Shown: in pieces, positions 23,108 to 32,809 of the stretch
Position numbering within the stretch: the first letter of the stretch is position 1
Layout of the letters: each line of letters starts with the position of its first letter
Source of the DNA: an uncultured Collinsella sp.
GTDB lineage: Bacteria > Actinomycetota > Coriobacteriia > Coriobacteriales > Coriobacteriaceae
DNA: 64,000 nt
Reading direction: 5' to 3'
Assembly: GCA_900541675.1 (NCBI GenBank)
Contig: UQKU01000005.1
Coordinates: forward strand, 1-64,000
Notes under the pieces: generated by a model
Seen by the model: only the letters and a program-made list of their open reading frames with translations
Database searches by the model: none
What the model was told of the DNA's origin: nothing
Position numbers and translations under genes: made by a program

Positions 23108-24448
23108 CTACACCTCGGGCGCCTTGGCGATGGTCTCGCTTTCTGCCGTAAGTGGGCGGTTGTCGATGCGGCGGCCCAAGCGGTCGAGTTTTACAAGGAG
23201 CCACTCAATGGGATTCGGCCCCGAGTCTTCCTCGTCGGCAACCAAATCCATGACGGCGATCTTGGTGCCGTCTTGCTTGAGCGTGACGCTACCCACCTTG
23301 TCGCCCACATGCACCGTGCCCGAAAGGTCATCGTAGGTAACCTTCTCGGTCACCTCTCCAGCAAGCGAAAAGACGGTTGCCTGAGCTGCGGGGTCGGCGA
23401 GCGTGGCATCGATCGTCTTGTCCGTCCAATCGGTCTGGCTAATGCGCGCGATGAGCGGATTGCCGTTGGTGGTCTTTTCCTGCGTGTTGGCGATCGCAAC
23501 CGTCACCTTGTGGCCGTAGTACCAGTTGGCAAGGGCGGCCGTGTCGGCAAAGCGCTGGTCGGTGGTGCTGGAGTTCAAAACGACGGTGTAGGTCTCGTCG
23601 CCATCGCGGTTGTAGGCTCCCGTAAAGCAATAGCCGGCATCGTCGGTGGTGCCGGTCTTACCGCCGATATTGCCGTCCTGCCCCAGCAGCTCATTGTGTG
23701 TATCCATGGAATGAGAATGGTCGGAACCGTCGGCGCCCGTAACCTCAATCCAGGAATCATCGCTCGCCACGATTTCGCGGAACGTATCGCTCTTCATTGC
23801 CTCCTGCATCATCAGGGCTACATCGTGCGCGGTAGAGTGCATGTCGCCGGTCCACTCATCAAAGTCCAGACCGTGCGGATTCTCAAAAAGCGTTCCCGTG
23901 CAGCCGAGCTTTTTAGCGCGCTCGTTCATGGCCTTTACAAAGGTGGCCACGGCGTCCTTGGTCTTGGGGTCGATCTTTTTGCCCACGTGCTCGGCAAGCG
24001 CGATGGCGGCATCGTTGCCCGAGGGGATCATCAGACCGCGCAGAGCTTGCTCCACGGTGAGCTCGTCGCCTTCGAGCAGGCCGGCGGTCGAGTTGCCTAC
24101 GGTGGCGGCAGCATTGCTCACCGTGATCTTCTCGTCCATTTTGCAGTTCTCGACGGTCAGGATCGCAGTCATGACCTTGGTAATTGAGGCGATCTTGACC
24201 TGCTCGTCGGCACTTCGGGCGTAATAGACGGAACCGTCCTTGCTCATGACGATGGCGTTGGTCGCATCGATATCGGGCAGATTCTCGGCCGTGATGCCGC
24301 GGGCGTCGGCGGTCTTGCCGCAAACGATATCAGTCGTAAGCACCTGGGCGTTGGCGATAGACGGCACGCCGGCAGCAAGGGCGAGAGCGCAGGCAATGCC
24401 GGCGGTCAGTTGCGCGGAGCGCTTTACAAGAGAACTAAGGGTCTTCAC
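23108..24448 (-). CDS. Serine D-Ala-D-Ala carboxypeptidase (DacA/DacF type)
   Basis: This penicillin-binding protein trims D-Ala from peptidoglycan stem peptides outside the membrane. It has a signal peptide (KRSAQLTAGIACALALAAGV, then ANA before Gln) and the three active-site motifs: SITK (nucleophile Ser), SGN and KTGT. A C-terminal beta domain and amphipathic tail anchor it. The GTG at 24448 gives a normal signal peptide; longer frames run into the divergent regulator gene. It is divergent from a VanRS-like pair, which may control it. Confidence 0.9.
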   Translation of the reverse strand: MKTLSSLVKRSAQLTAGIACALALAAGVPSIANAQVLTTDIVCGKTADARGITAENLPDIDATNAIVMSKDGSVYYARSADEQVKIASITKVMTAILTVENCKMDEKITVSNAAATVGNSTAGLLEGDELTVEQALRGLMIPSGNDAAIALAEHVGKKIDPKTKDAVATFVKAMNERAKKLGCTGTLFENPHGLDFDEWTGDMHSTAHDVALMMQEAMKSDTFREIVASDDSWIEVTGADGSDHSHSMDTHNELLGQDGNIGGKTGTTDDAGYCFTGAYNRDGDETYTVVLNSSTTDQRFADTAALANWYYGHKVTVAIANTQEKTTNGNPLIARISQTDWTDKTIDATLADPAAQATVFSLAGEVTEKVTYDDLSGTVHVGDKVGSVTLKQDGTKIAVMDLVADEEDSGPNPIEWLLVKLDRLGRRIDNRPLTAESETIAKAPEV

Positions 24449-24647
24449 AGATTTCGCTTTCGACGGGATGGTCTCTTTAGAGTTCAAAGTATATCGTTTA
24501 CCGGCGCGGACAATCAGTGCGCGGGCGCGCGCGGCCCATGTCTGCGCCCGAACGGACGCATAGGTGCTTAAGGTCGACTTAAACGACCGCGCTTGTTGTG
24601 TGTGGCGCGCGCTGCCTCGGGCATAATGGAGCGCGAGAGGAGCACGC

Positions 24648-25343
24648 ATGAATGAGCGCATTTTGGTAGTTGATGACGAGAAGGCCATCGCCGACCTGGT
24701 CGGTATCTACCTTACAAAAGAGGGCTTTGATGTTCAGATTGCCTATAGCGGAGCAGATGCTGCCAAGGCGATTTTGGAGCAGGAGTTCGATCTGGCGCTG
24801 CTGGACGTCATGCTGCCCGATATCGACGGCTTTGAGTTGCTGCGCACCATCCGCGCTGGCCATACCTATCCCGTTATTATGCTGACGGCGCGCGATGCCC
24901 AGCAGGATAAGATCGAGGGCCTCTCACTGGGTGCAGACGATTACGTGGTCAAGCCGTTCCGTCCGCTGGAGCTCATAGCGCGCGTTCATGCTCAACTCCG
25001 TCGTTACACCAGCTACGGCAGCCGCGCACAGGCGGTCGAATCGCCGACCATCCAGCTCGATGGCCTCGAGATCAACCGCGATGCTCGTTGTGTGACGGTG
25101 GACGGTGCACCGGTGCGCCTCACACCCATCGAGTATTCCATCTTGCTGTATCTGGTCGAGCATCGTGGCAGCGTGGTGGCCGTGGGGGACCTGTTCCGCG
25201 CGGTGTGGAACGAGGATTTTATGCCCGGCTCCAACAATACGGTGATGGTGCACATCCGCCATCTGCGCGAAAAGATCGGCGATGATGCCCAAAAGCCGCG
25301 CTTTATCAAAAACGTCTGGGGCGTCGGCTACATAATCGAATAA
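24648..25343 (+). CDS. OmpR/VanR-family response regulator
   Basis: The 231-aa protein has a receiver domain with acidic pocket VVDDE and phospho-acceptor Asp53 (LLDVMLPDIDG). The conserved Thr and Lys lie in MLTARDA and VKPFRP. A winged-helix DNA-binding domain of OmpR type follows (ending FIKNVWGVGYIIE). It most resembles VanR. The kinase gene follows after 25 nt, and the target may be the divergent carboxypeptidase. No vanHAX genes are present, so glycopeptide resistance is not implied. Confidence 0.9.
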   Translation: MNERILVVDDEKAIADLVGIYLTKEGFDVQIAYSGADAAKAILEQEFDLALLDVMLPDIDGFELLRTIRAGHTYPVIMLTARDAQQDKIEGLSLGADDYVVKPFRPLELIARVHAQLRRYTSYGSRAQAVESPTIQLDGLEINRDARCVTVDGAPVRLTPIEYSILLYLVEHRGSVVAVGDLFRAVWNEDFMPGSNNTVMVHIRHLREKIGDDAQKPRFIKNVWGVGYIIE

Positions 25344-25368
25344 CGCCTTTGGTGGTGGGGAAGTGGAT

Positions 25369-26607
25369 ATGACAAAAGACGATAGACGGGTATTCGAGGT
25401 CCCCGATCGACTCTTTGAATACATAAGGGCGGTCGTCGACAACCGCGCGCTTGCGACGGTGCTGCTCTTTTTGCTGAGTCTGCTACTCATCGGCATTGAC
25501 AATATTGTTGGCATCCTGGCAGTTCTGCTCATTGGCTTTTTGCTGATCGATCGATTCGAAATCGTTCGCCGCTGCGTGGTAATCGGCGGTGCCGCGTGGA
25601 CAATTACGCTGGCGATCGGGGCCATGGCGCTTGGCGGTATTGGCGAGCCCGTGTTCTTTGATGCCGCCTTTGTGTTCAACATGCTTGGCTTTGTGCTGGC
25701 GCTCGCCGTCTGTGTCCTGTTCTTTTGCGGGCGCGCCCTGTATTACCAGGGTTATGAGCAAGGCGAGCAGCATGCCGACCGCGTAATCGCCGCCCGTATT
25801 CAGGACCGTCTGATTGATGACCCCGACACGTGGGATACCATCGACGGCGACTTTCTCGAGGTCGAAGGTGCGCTCAACCGGGCGCGCGATTGCGAGCGTA
25901 AGGTTCAACAGGCCTTGCGCGACGAATCGCATCGCAAAGATGACCTGGTTACGTACCTGGCGCACGACCTGCGTACGCCGCTCGCCAGTGTGGTGGGCTA
26001 TCTTTCGCTCCTGCAGGAGGCTCCCGATTTGCCGCTTGAGCAGCGTGCACGCTTTACAGGCGTGGCACTCGACAAGGCCCACCGGCTCGACGCGCTCATC
26101 GAGGAGTTCTTCGACATCACGCGTTTCGATTTCCACGATATCGTGCTTACCCGCGCCTACGTCGATTTGGGGCTATTGCTGGCGCAGGTGGCCGACGAGT
26201 TCTATCCCATTCTCAACGAACAGCACAAGGAAGCCCAGGTTGATATCTGCGAGGACCTGACGGTGCTCGTGGACGGCGACAAGATGGCTCGCGTATTCAA
26301 CAACATCATGAAAAACGCCGTTGCCTATAGCTATGAAGGCTCGATGATCACGATCGAGGCCAGGCGTTTGGGCGACGGTGGCGTACGCGTACGATTTGTG
26401 AACCAGGGCGATCCGATCCCTGAGCCAAAGCTCAAGGTGATCTTTGAGAAGTTTTATCGCCTGGATGCAGCGCGTGCGACCAATCGCGGCGGTGCTGGGC
26501 TGGGCCTCGCCATCGCCAAGGAGATTGTATGCGCGCATGGCGGTACCATCGCGTGCGAATCGACGCCCGAGCATACCGTCTTTACCATCGAGCTGCCTGC
26601 CGCGTAG
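25369..26607 (+). CDS. VanS-like sensor histidine kinase
   Basis: The 412-aa kinase has several membrane segments in the first 125 residues (for example VLLFLLSLLLIGIDNIVGIL). Its dimerisation histidine is in YLAHDLRTPLASVVGYLSLL. The ATPase domain has NNIMKNAVAYS (N box) and GGAGLGLAIAKEI (G box). ATG 25369 has GGGGAAG upstream; a GTG 6 nt earlier is less well spaced. It pairs with the preceding regulator. Confidence 0.88.
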   Translation: MTKDDRRVFEVPDRLFEYIRAVVDNRALATVLLFLLSLLLIGIDNIVGILAVLLIGFLLIDRFEIVRRCVVIGGAAWTITLAIGAMALGGIGEPVFFDAAFVFNMLGFVLALAVCVLFFCGRALYYQGYEQGEQHADRVIAARIQDRLIDDPDTWDTIDGDFLEVEGALNRARDCERKVQQALRDESHRKDDLVTYLAHDLRTPLASVVGYLSLLQEAPDLPLEQRARFTGVALDKAHRLDALIEEFFDITRFDFHDIVLTRAYVDLGLLLAQVADEFYPILNEQHKEAQVDICEDLTVLVDGDKMARVFNNIMKNAVAYSYEGSMITIEARRLGDGGVRVRFVNQGDPIPEPKLKVIFEKFYRLDAARATNRGGAGLGLAIAKEIVCAHGGTIACESTPEHTVFTIELPAA

Positions 26608-26668
26608 CGTAGGCGCCCTTACAAACACCTGACAATGCGCTCACGTGCATATGAGCCGCGATTTCTAC

Positions 26669-26696
26669 TATCGATACTGCTGAATTGATATCGATA
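26669..26696. promoter_or_regulatory. Two TATCGATA palindromes 20 bp apart upstream of pstB
   Basis: Identical 8-bp palindromes at 26669-26676 and 26689-26696 are spaced by two helical turns just before the ribosome site of pstB. They could be paired operator half-sites. They do not match the E. coli Pho box. Confidence 0.4.
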
Positions 26697-26710
26697 TGGA
26701 GGTATGCGGT

Positions 26711-27586
<876 letters not shown>

Positions 27587-27650
27587 CGCTGTCTTTTACA
27601 GGTGCTTTTAGGGTTAAGATGCGGTCATATCGGCCGCAAAGGGGTTCAAC

Positions 27651-28379
27651 ATGATCTATTACGTCGAGGACGATGACAACATCAGGGATTTGACGGTCTA
27701 CGCGCTGCGCAAGCAGGGAATCGAGGCCGAGGGCTTTTCGTGCGATGGCGAGTTTAAAGCTGCCGTGGCGCGACGGGTGCCCGATGCTGTGCTGCTCGAT
27801 ATCATGCTGCCCGACACCGATGGCTTGGCGATTATGCGCCGCCTGCGTGCCGATCGCCTGACGGCGACGGTGCCCATCATGATGCTTACCGCCAAGGACA
27901 CCGAACTCGACAAGGTGATGGCGCTCGATGGCGGTGCCGACGATTACCTGACCAAGCCGTTTTCGCTCATGGAGCTTGCCAGCCGTTGCCGTGCGCTGCT
28001 GCGTCGCGGCGGCATGGTCAAGCAGGCGAGCGATGTGCTCAGCGTGGGCGACATCGTGCTTTCGCCCAGCCATCGCGAGGTGACCGTTGCCGGCGAGCCG
28101 CTTAAGCTCACCCTGCGCGAGTTCGACCTGCTCGAGTACCTCATGCGCAAGCCCGGCGTTGTCTTTACCCGCGAGTCGTTGCTGCAGAGCGTGTGGGGCT
28201 GGGACTTCGACGGCGGTTCGCGCACCGTTGACGTGCACGTGCAGACGCTTCGCCAAAAACTGGGCGAGCATGCCAGCGCCATCGAGACCGTGCGCGGCGT
28301 GGGCTATCGCCTGGCCGAGCCTTCTGCCGGTGATGGTGCCGAAGGCGACGACACCGCGGCCACCGCATCGGAGGAGTAA
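27651..28379 (+). CDS. PhoB/RegX3-like response regulator
   Basis: The 242-aa OmpR-family regulator has receiver residues VEDDD, Asp50 (LLDIMLPDTDG), MLTAKD and TKPFS. A winged-helix domain ends SRTVDVHVQTLRQKL...RGVGYRLAEP. A short acidic tail follows. Placement between pstB and a PhoR-like kinase suggests control of the phosphate-starvation response. It is spaced 64 nt from pstB and 3 nt from the kinase start. Confidence 0.88.
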   Translation: MIYYVEDDDNIRDLTVYALRKQGIEAEGFSCDGEFKAAVARRVPDAVLLDIMLPDTDGLAIMRRLRADRLTATVPIMMLTAKDTELDKVMALDGGADDYLTKPFSLMELASRCRALLRRGGMVKQASDVLSVGDIVLSPSHREVTVAGEPLKLTLREFDLLEYLMRKPGVVFTRESLLQSVWGWDFDGGSRTVDVHVQTLRQKLGEHASAIETVRGVGYRLAEPSAGDGAEGDDTAATASEE

Positions 28380-28382
28380 CCC

Positions 28383-29807
28383 GTGGTCTTCGCCCCCCAG
28401 GGAAAACATACGCTGTCGCACCGCGTTTTTGTGACGATCTTTGTCTGCGCCATGGCGGTTATCGTGGCGTTTACGGTGCTGGGTGCGTTCTTTGTGCAAA
28501 ACACCTTGGCGGATGCCACGAGTGCCAATCTGGCGCAGGAAACCGAGCTCATTGCTGCCGCCCTCGACGAGCAGCAGGAGCCCATCCCGTTCTTGCGTAG
28601 CCTCGATCGCGAGGACTTGCGCATCACGCTGATTAACAAGGATGGATCGGTTGCCTACGACAACGAGGCGTCGCCTTCCACACTGCCCAACCACGGCGAT
28701 CGCCCCGAGGTCATCGAGGCCTTTGAGAATGGTTCGGGTTCCGCGGAGCGTGCAAGCTCTACGCTCGACGAGATTATGCTGTATCGCGCCGTCGCCCTTG
28801 ATAACGGCCAGGTTGTCCGCTTGGCGCAGGCCCAGCCTGGCGTTGCGGCGATTTTGCTGTCGATGGTGGCGCCGATGCTGCTTATCGCAGCAGCGGGTGC
28901 GGTACTCTCGTTTTTCATGGCGCGCCGCGAGTCCCGTGCCATCATCGCGCCGTTACAAGAGGTGGATTTGGACCACCCGCGCCGTAGCTATGAGCACGCC
29001 TATGCCGAGATGGTCCCCATGCTTGAGCGTATCGAGTCGCAGCGCCAGGAACTCAAGCGCCAAATGGCGGTGCTAGCGGACAACGACCGTATGCGCCGCG
29101 AGTTCACGGCGAATATCACCCATGAGCTCAAGACGCCACTTACGGCGATTTCGGGCTATGCCGAGCTCATCGCAAACGGCATGGTTGAGGGCGAGGATGA
29201 CCTGCGCAACTTTGGCGGTCGCATCTATCGTGAGGCGGGCCGCTTGGCAGCGCTTGTCAACGATATCCTTACGCTGTCTAACTTGGACGAGGCCGAGCGT
29301 GCAACTGAGGGCGAGGCGGTGCCCATTGGGTCCACGGAGCCTATTGAGCTCTCGCGTGCCATCTACACGGTTGAGCAGCGTCTTGAACAGGTTGCCCGTC
29401 AGGCGAATGTGACGATAAGTCATGAGACCAAGCCTGTGGTCATCGAAGGCGTGTCGCGCTTGATTGACGAGCTCATCTACAATCTGGCAAGCAACGCCAT
29501 CCGCTACAATCGACCCGGCGGTACGGTTACGCTGCAGTGCGGCACCAACGACGAAGGCCATCCGTTCCTCGCGGTCGCCGATACGGGAATCGGTATCGCG
29601 CCTGAAGAACAGGGCAAGGTATTTGAGCGGTTCTATCGCGTGGACAAGAGTAGGTCCAAGGCACGCGGCGGAACCGGCCTGGGACTTGCCATTGTCAAGC
29701 ATGCGGCCCTGTATCATCATGCCACGCTCGATCTATCGAGCGAGTTGGGCGTGGGAACCACCATTACGGTGGCGTTTCCCATACAGCAGGAGGAGCCATT
29801 CGCATAG
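28383..29807 (+). CDS. PhoR-like sensor histidine kinase
   Basis: The 474-aa kinase has two membrane segments (about residues 15-38 and 155-180) flanking an extracytoplasmic domain (ATSANLAQETELIAAALDEQ...). The histidine lies in ANITHELKTPLTAISGYAEL, the N box is YNLASNAIRYN and the G box is GGTGLGLAIVKHA. This is the PhoR/WalK-type layout. The start is GTG, 3 nt after the regulator's stop, with GGAGGAG upstream. Confidence 0.88.
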   Translation: MVFAPQGKHTLSHRVFVTIFVCAMAVIVAFTVLGAFFVQNTLADATSANLAQETELIAAALDEQQEPIPFLRSLDREDLRITLINKDGSVAYDNEASPSTLPNHGDRPEVIEAFENGSGSAERASSTLDEIMLYRAVALDNGQVVRLAQAQPGVAAILLSMVAPMLLIAAAGAVLSFFMARRESRAIIAPLQEVDLDHPRRSYEHAYAEMVPMLERIESQRQELKRQMAVLADNDRMRREFTANITHELKTPLTAISGYAELIANGMVEGEDDLRNFGGRIYREAGRLAALVNDILTLSNLDEAERATEGEAVPIGSTEPIELSRAIYTVEQRLEQVARQANVTISHETKPVVIEGVSRLIDELIYNLASNAIRYNRPGGTVTLQCGTNDEGHPFLAVADTGIGIAPEEQGKVFERFYRVDKSRSKARGGTGLGLAIVKHAALYHHATLDLSSELGVGTTITVAFPIQQEEPFA

Positions 29808-29832
29808 CGATACAACATAGATAATGATGTAG

Positions 29833-29864
29833 ACGCCGCATCGGACTTTCGGGTGCGGCGTTGT
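29833..29864 (+). terminator. Terminator after the PhoR-like kinase gene
   Basis: ACGCCGCA pairs with TGCGGCGT around TCGGACTTTCGGG, followed by TGTTG; the T-run is weak. Confidence 0.55.
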
Positions 29865-30002
29865 TGTGCAATTTTACGATCGCTTCCGTCATTTTTACAG
29901 GAGAGCCTGTTTCTTATGTATAGAGTTTGGTCTCGGTAAAAAGATGCGATAACATACGGACAGTTTTGTCAATCCGAACTGGGGAAATGAAAGGCAAGCT
30001 GC

Positions 30003-30659
30003 ATGACCCTTCTCGAACTGTTCCAGCTGCTGAAGAAGCACCTCAAGCTGGTCATCACCCTTCCGGTGGTCTGCGCGATCGCCATGGGTATCGTGTCCTT
30101 CGCTGCGATGGACAACACCTATACCGCGACGACGAGCATGTACATTCTCGCCAAGACCGACGATAGCGGTCAGATGAGCTACAACGATCTCTCGGCGAGC
30201 CAGATGCTTTCCAACGATATCGCCACGCTGCTTGATAGCGATAGCGTCAAGAGCGGCGCCGCCAAAGAACTGGGCCTCACCGATCTGGATGACTACAAGG
30301 TGTCTGTTTCCTCCGAGACCACCACGCGTGTCATTACGCTTTCGGTTACCGGCACCGATGCCAAGGAGACGGCTGAGGTCGCAAAGGCCATGGCCAGCTC
30401 GGTGAGTACGGTCGCTCAGAACGTCGGCGCTGCCCAGAGCATCAACGTTATCGACGAGGCTAAGACCCCCGAAGCCCCCAGTGGCCCCAAGCGTACGCTG
30501 TATATTGCCGTCGCGTTCCTCGCCGGTATCTTTATCGCAGTTGCCTATGTCGTTTTGGCAGACATGCTCAATACCCGCATTCGCGGTGCCGAAGAGGCAG
30601 AAGAGCTCCTGGGTATTCCCGTTGTTGGCCGAATTCCGGCTATGAAAGGTGGTAAATAG
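30003..30659 (+). CDS. Polysaccharide co-polymerase / kinase activator (CapA/YveK/CpsC type)
   Basis: The 218-aa Wzz-domain protein has two membrane helices (about residues 15-38, LVITLPVVCAIAMGIVSFAA, and 163-185) around an extracytoplasmic domain. Proteins of this kind set polysaccharide chain length. In Gram-positive bacteria they also activate the partner tyrosine kinase, which lies 2 nt downstream. No polysaccharide synthesis genes follow in this window. Confidence 0.85.
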   Translation: MTLLELFQLLKKHLKLVITLPVVCAIAMGIVSFAAMDNTYTATTSMYILAKTDDSGQMSYNDLSASQMLSNDIATLLDSDSVKSGAAKELGLTDLDDYKVSVSSETTTRVITLSVTGTDAKETAEVAKAMASSVSTVAQNVGAAQSINVIDEAKTPEAPSGPKRTLYIAVAFLAGIFIAVAYVVLADMLNTRIRGAEEAEELLGIPVVGRIPAMKGGK

Positions 30660-30661
30660 GC

Positions 30662-31399
30662 ATGGCTAAGGCAAAGAACACCGACAAGCTCGTTGTACAG
30701 AATGCCGCCAAGACCCTTCTGGCCAACATCCGCTTTGCGAGCGTGGACGACCCCATTCGTACCATCACCGTTACCTCCTCGATTCCCAACGAGGGCAAGT
30801 CTACGGTTTCCATTAACCTTGCTCAGGCAATCGCCACGAGCGGCAAGTCCGTGCTCCTGGTCGAGGCCGATATGCGCCGCAGGTCCCTTTCCGATATGCT
30901 CGGCGTTCGTTCGCGCGGTGGACTCTATGCGGTCCTTTCCGAGCAGATCTCCATTGACCAGGCAATTGTCGAGACGGGTCAGAAGAACTTCTACTTCCTC
31001 GATGCCGAGCCGCACATTCCCAATCCTGCCGACATCATCGTCTCCCATCGCTTTTCCAAGTTGGTCAAGGCACTGTCTGCTAAGTTCCAGTATGTCATCT
31101 TCGATGCTCCTCCGGTCGGCACCTTCATCGATGCTGCCGAGATTGCCAGCCTGACCGACGGCACGCTGTTCGTGGTGCGCGAGGACTTTACCAAGCGCGA
31201 AGAGGCGCTCAATGCTATCGCCCAGCTTAAGAAGTCCGAGAAGGTCAAGCTCATCGGTACCGTCATGAATTACTGTGAGACCGAGACCAGCGAGTACTAC
31301 TATTCTTACTACACCAAGGACGGTAAGAAGGTTAAGAAGGGCTCCGACGGTCAGGGCACTTCCAAAAAGGGCATCTTCACCAACCGAGCAAACGTTTAG
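30662..31399 (+). CDS. Bacterial tyrosine kinase (CapB/CpsD type)
   Basis: The 245-aa BY-kinase has Walker A SSIPNEGKSTVSINLAQA, Walker A' VLLVEADMRRRSL and Walker B-like YVIFDAPPVGT. A C-terminal tyrosine cluster (SEYYYSYYTKDG) is the autophosphorylation target. It needs the membrane co-polymerase encoded just upstream for activity, and its phosphatase is encoded just downstream. Together they regulate capsule or exopolysaccharide export. Confidence 0.9.
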   Translation: MAKAKNTDKLVVQNAAKTLLANIRFASVDDPIRTITVTSSIPNEGKSTVSINLAQAIATSGKSVLLVEADMRRRSLSDMLGVRSRGGLYAVLSEQISIDQAIVETGQKNFYFLDAEPHIPNPADIIVSHRFSKLVKALSAKFQYVIFDAPPVGTFIDAAEIASLTDGTLFVVREDFTKREEALNAIAQLKKSEKVKLIGTVMNYCETETSEYYYSYYTKDGKKVKKGSDGQGTSKKGIFTNRANV

Positions 31400-31416
31400 T
31401 TGATTAGGGCCGACCT

Positions 31417-32067
31417 ATGCGTGACATTCATTGCCATATCTTGCCGGGGGTAGACGACGGCGCCGCCGATCTCGATGAGAGCTTGGCGATGCTCGAGGCT
31501 GCCAAGCGGGCCGGTGTAACCAGAATCGTTTGCACTCCTCACTGCCGTGATCCCTATTTTGATTACGACAAGATGTGGGATGCCTTTGAGCTGCTGCGCG
31601 ATAACGCTGACGGTTTTCCGCTCCAGATGGGCTTCGAGGTCAACCATCGAAAGCTCGTTGAGCTTGGTATCGATGCCGCGGAGCACTTGCATTTCGATGG
31701 GACCAACGAGTTCCTGCTCGAGCTTTCGACGCATGCCGATGCGTATGCGTTTAGAGAATACGAGAACACGATTTACGATTTGCAGTGCCGTGGCTACCAG
31801 GTGATCATCGCTCATCCTGAGCGCTATCGTGCGGTTCAAAAGGATGTAAGCGTGGCGGAACGCCTGGTCGATATGGGCTGCAAGCTGCAGGCTTCGGCGG
31901 ACTTTATTGCCGGCGGTCGCTTTGGTCGCGAGAAAAAGCCGGCACAGCGCCTGTTCGATCAGAACCTGTACAGCTTCATCGCGAGCGATGCCCATAACGT
32001 GGGTCATTACGACTGCCTGGCGAAGGCTCGCGCGAAGTTTAGCGTGCGCGGAGCTCATTTTCGCTAA
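31417..32067 (+). CDS. PHP-type protein-tyrosine phosphatase (CapC/CpsB type)
   Basis: The 216-aa protein begins with the metal-binding PHP motif DIHCHILPGVDDGA. Further ligands lie in CTPHCRDPYF, IIAHPERYR and SDAHNVGHY. The family dephosphorylates the BY-kinase tail using manganese. It follows the kinase gene after 17 nt, completing the three-gene regulatory cassette. Confidence 0.9.
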   Translation: MRDIHCHILPGVDDGAADLDESLAMLEAAKRAGVTRIVCTPHCRDPYFDYDKMWDAFELLRDNADGFPLQMGFEVNHRKLVELGIDAAEHLHFDGTNEFLLELSTHADAYAFREYENTIYDLQCRGYQVIIAHPERYRAVQKDVSVAERLVDMGCKLQASADFIAGGRFGREKKPAQRLFDQNLYSFIASDAHNVGHYDCLAKARAKFSVRGAHFR

Positions 32068-32106
32068 AATCTGTCCCTAACGTTCTCATTGAATGAAAGG
32101 GCAGCC

Positions 32107-32607
32107 ATGGATATCCAACTTAAGACGGGATGCTTTGATGACGCGGCGTTGGTGCGCCGCGTCGTTTTTATGGACGAGCAGGGCTACGAGAATGAGTTCG
32201 ACGCTATCGACGAGGACCCGAACTGCGTTCATGTGACGCTCTATGTAGACGGCGAGCTTGCCGGTTGCTCGCGCGTGTTTCCCGAAGAGCTTGAGCGCGC
32301 GGCTGACGCAGAGGCTCCGGTGTCGCCGGCGTGCGATTTGGACGAAGGCGTCGCGGCGGGGGAGACCTATATTATGGGGCGCGTGGCTGTACTGCCGAGC
32401 ATGCGCCGTCGCGGTCTGGCGAGCAAGATTGTCGAGGCCAGTGATACGTGCGCGCGTGATGCCGGCGCCAAGCTCATTAAGCTGCATGCGCAGGAATACG
32501 TGCTGCCGCTCTATGCCAAGGCGGGCTACACACAGATTGCCCCGGTGGACTATGAAGACGAGGGCCAGCCCCATGCTTGGATGGCCAAGCGCGTAGATGG
32601 CAGGTAG
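32107..32607 (+). CDS. GNAT-family N-acetyltransferase (ElaA-like)
   Basis: The 166-aa protein has an N-terminal LVRRVVFMDEQGYENEFDAID strand-helix typical of ElaA-like GNATs (quoted in parts: LVRRVVFMDEQGY, ENEFDAID). The acetyl-CoA loop is GRVAVLPSMRRRGLASKIVE. The substrate is unknown. ATG 32107 follows AAAGGGCAG; the frame's earlier ATG at 32089 lacks a ribosome site. It is a single gene between the cps cassette and htpG. Confidence 0.82.
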   Translation: MDIQLKTGCFDDAALVRRVVFMDEQGYENEFDAIDEDPNCVHVTLYVDGELAGCSRVFPEELERAADAEAPVSPACDLDEGVAAGETYIMGRVAVLPSMRRRGLASKIVEASDTCARDAGAKLIKLHAQEYVLPLYAKAGYTQIAPVDYEDEGQPHAWMAKRVDGR

Positions 32608-32809
32608 GGACGTTCCTTTCCTGTCGGCAGTTTGGGACACTCCTTGGCAATTGGCGCATCAGAGCGCTCGGACATACAGTTTTTCGATTCCGTATGTATA
32701 TATGCGCGCTAATGGGTTATAAAATCTAAGTCTGAACATAGCAGGTCTGCGATGCGGCTCGGGCAACCGGGCCGTTTTTGCGGACGGGGGTAGCGCGAAA
32801 GGACTGCAC

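Noticed and set aside
24648..26607. Vancomycin resistance operon
   Set aside because: Only VanRS-like regulators are present; vanH, a D-Ala-D-Lac ligase and vanX are absent, and the neighbour is an ordinary D,D-carboxypeptidase.
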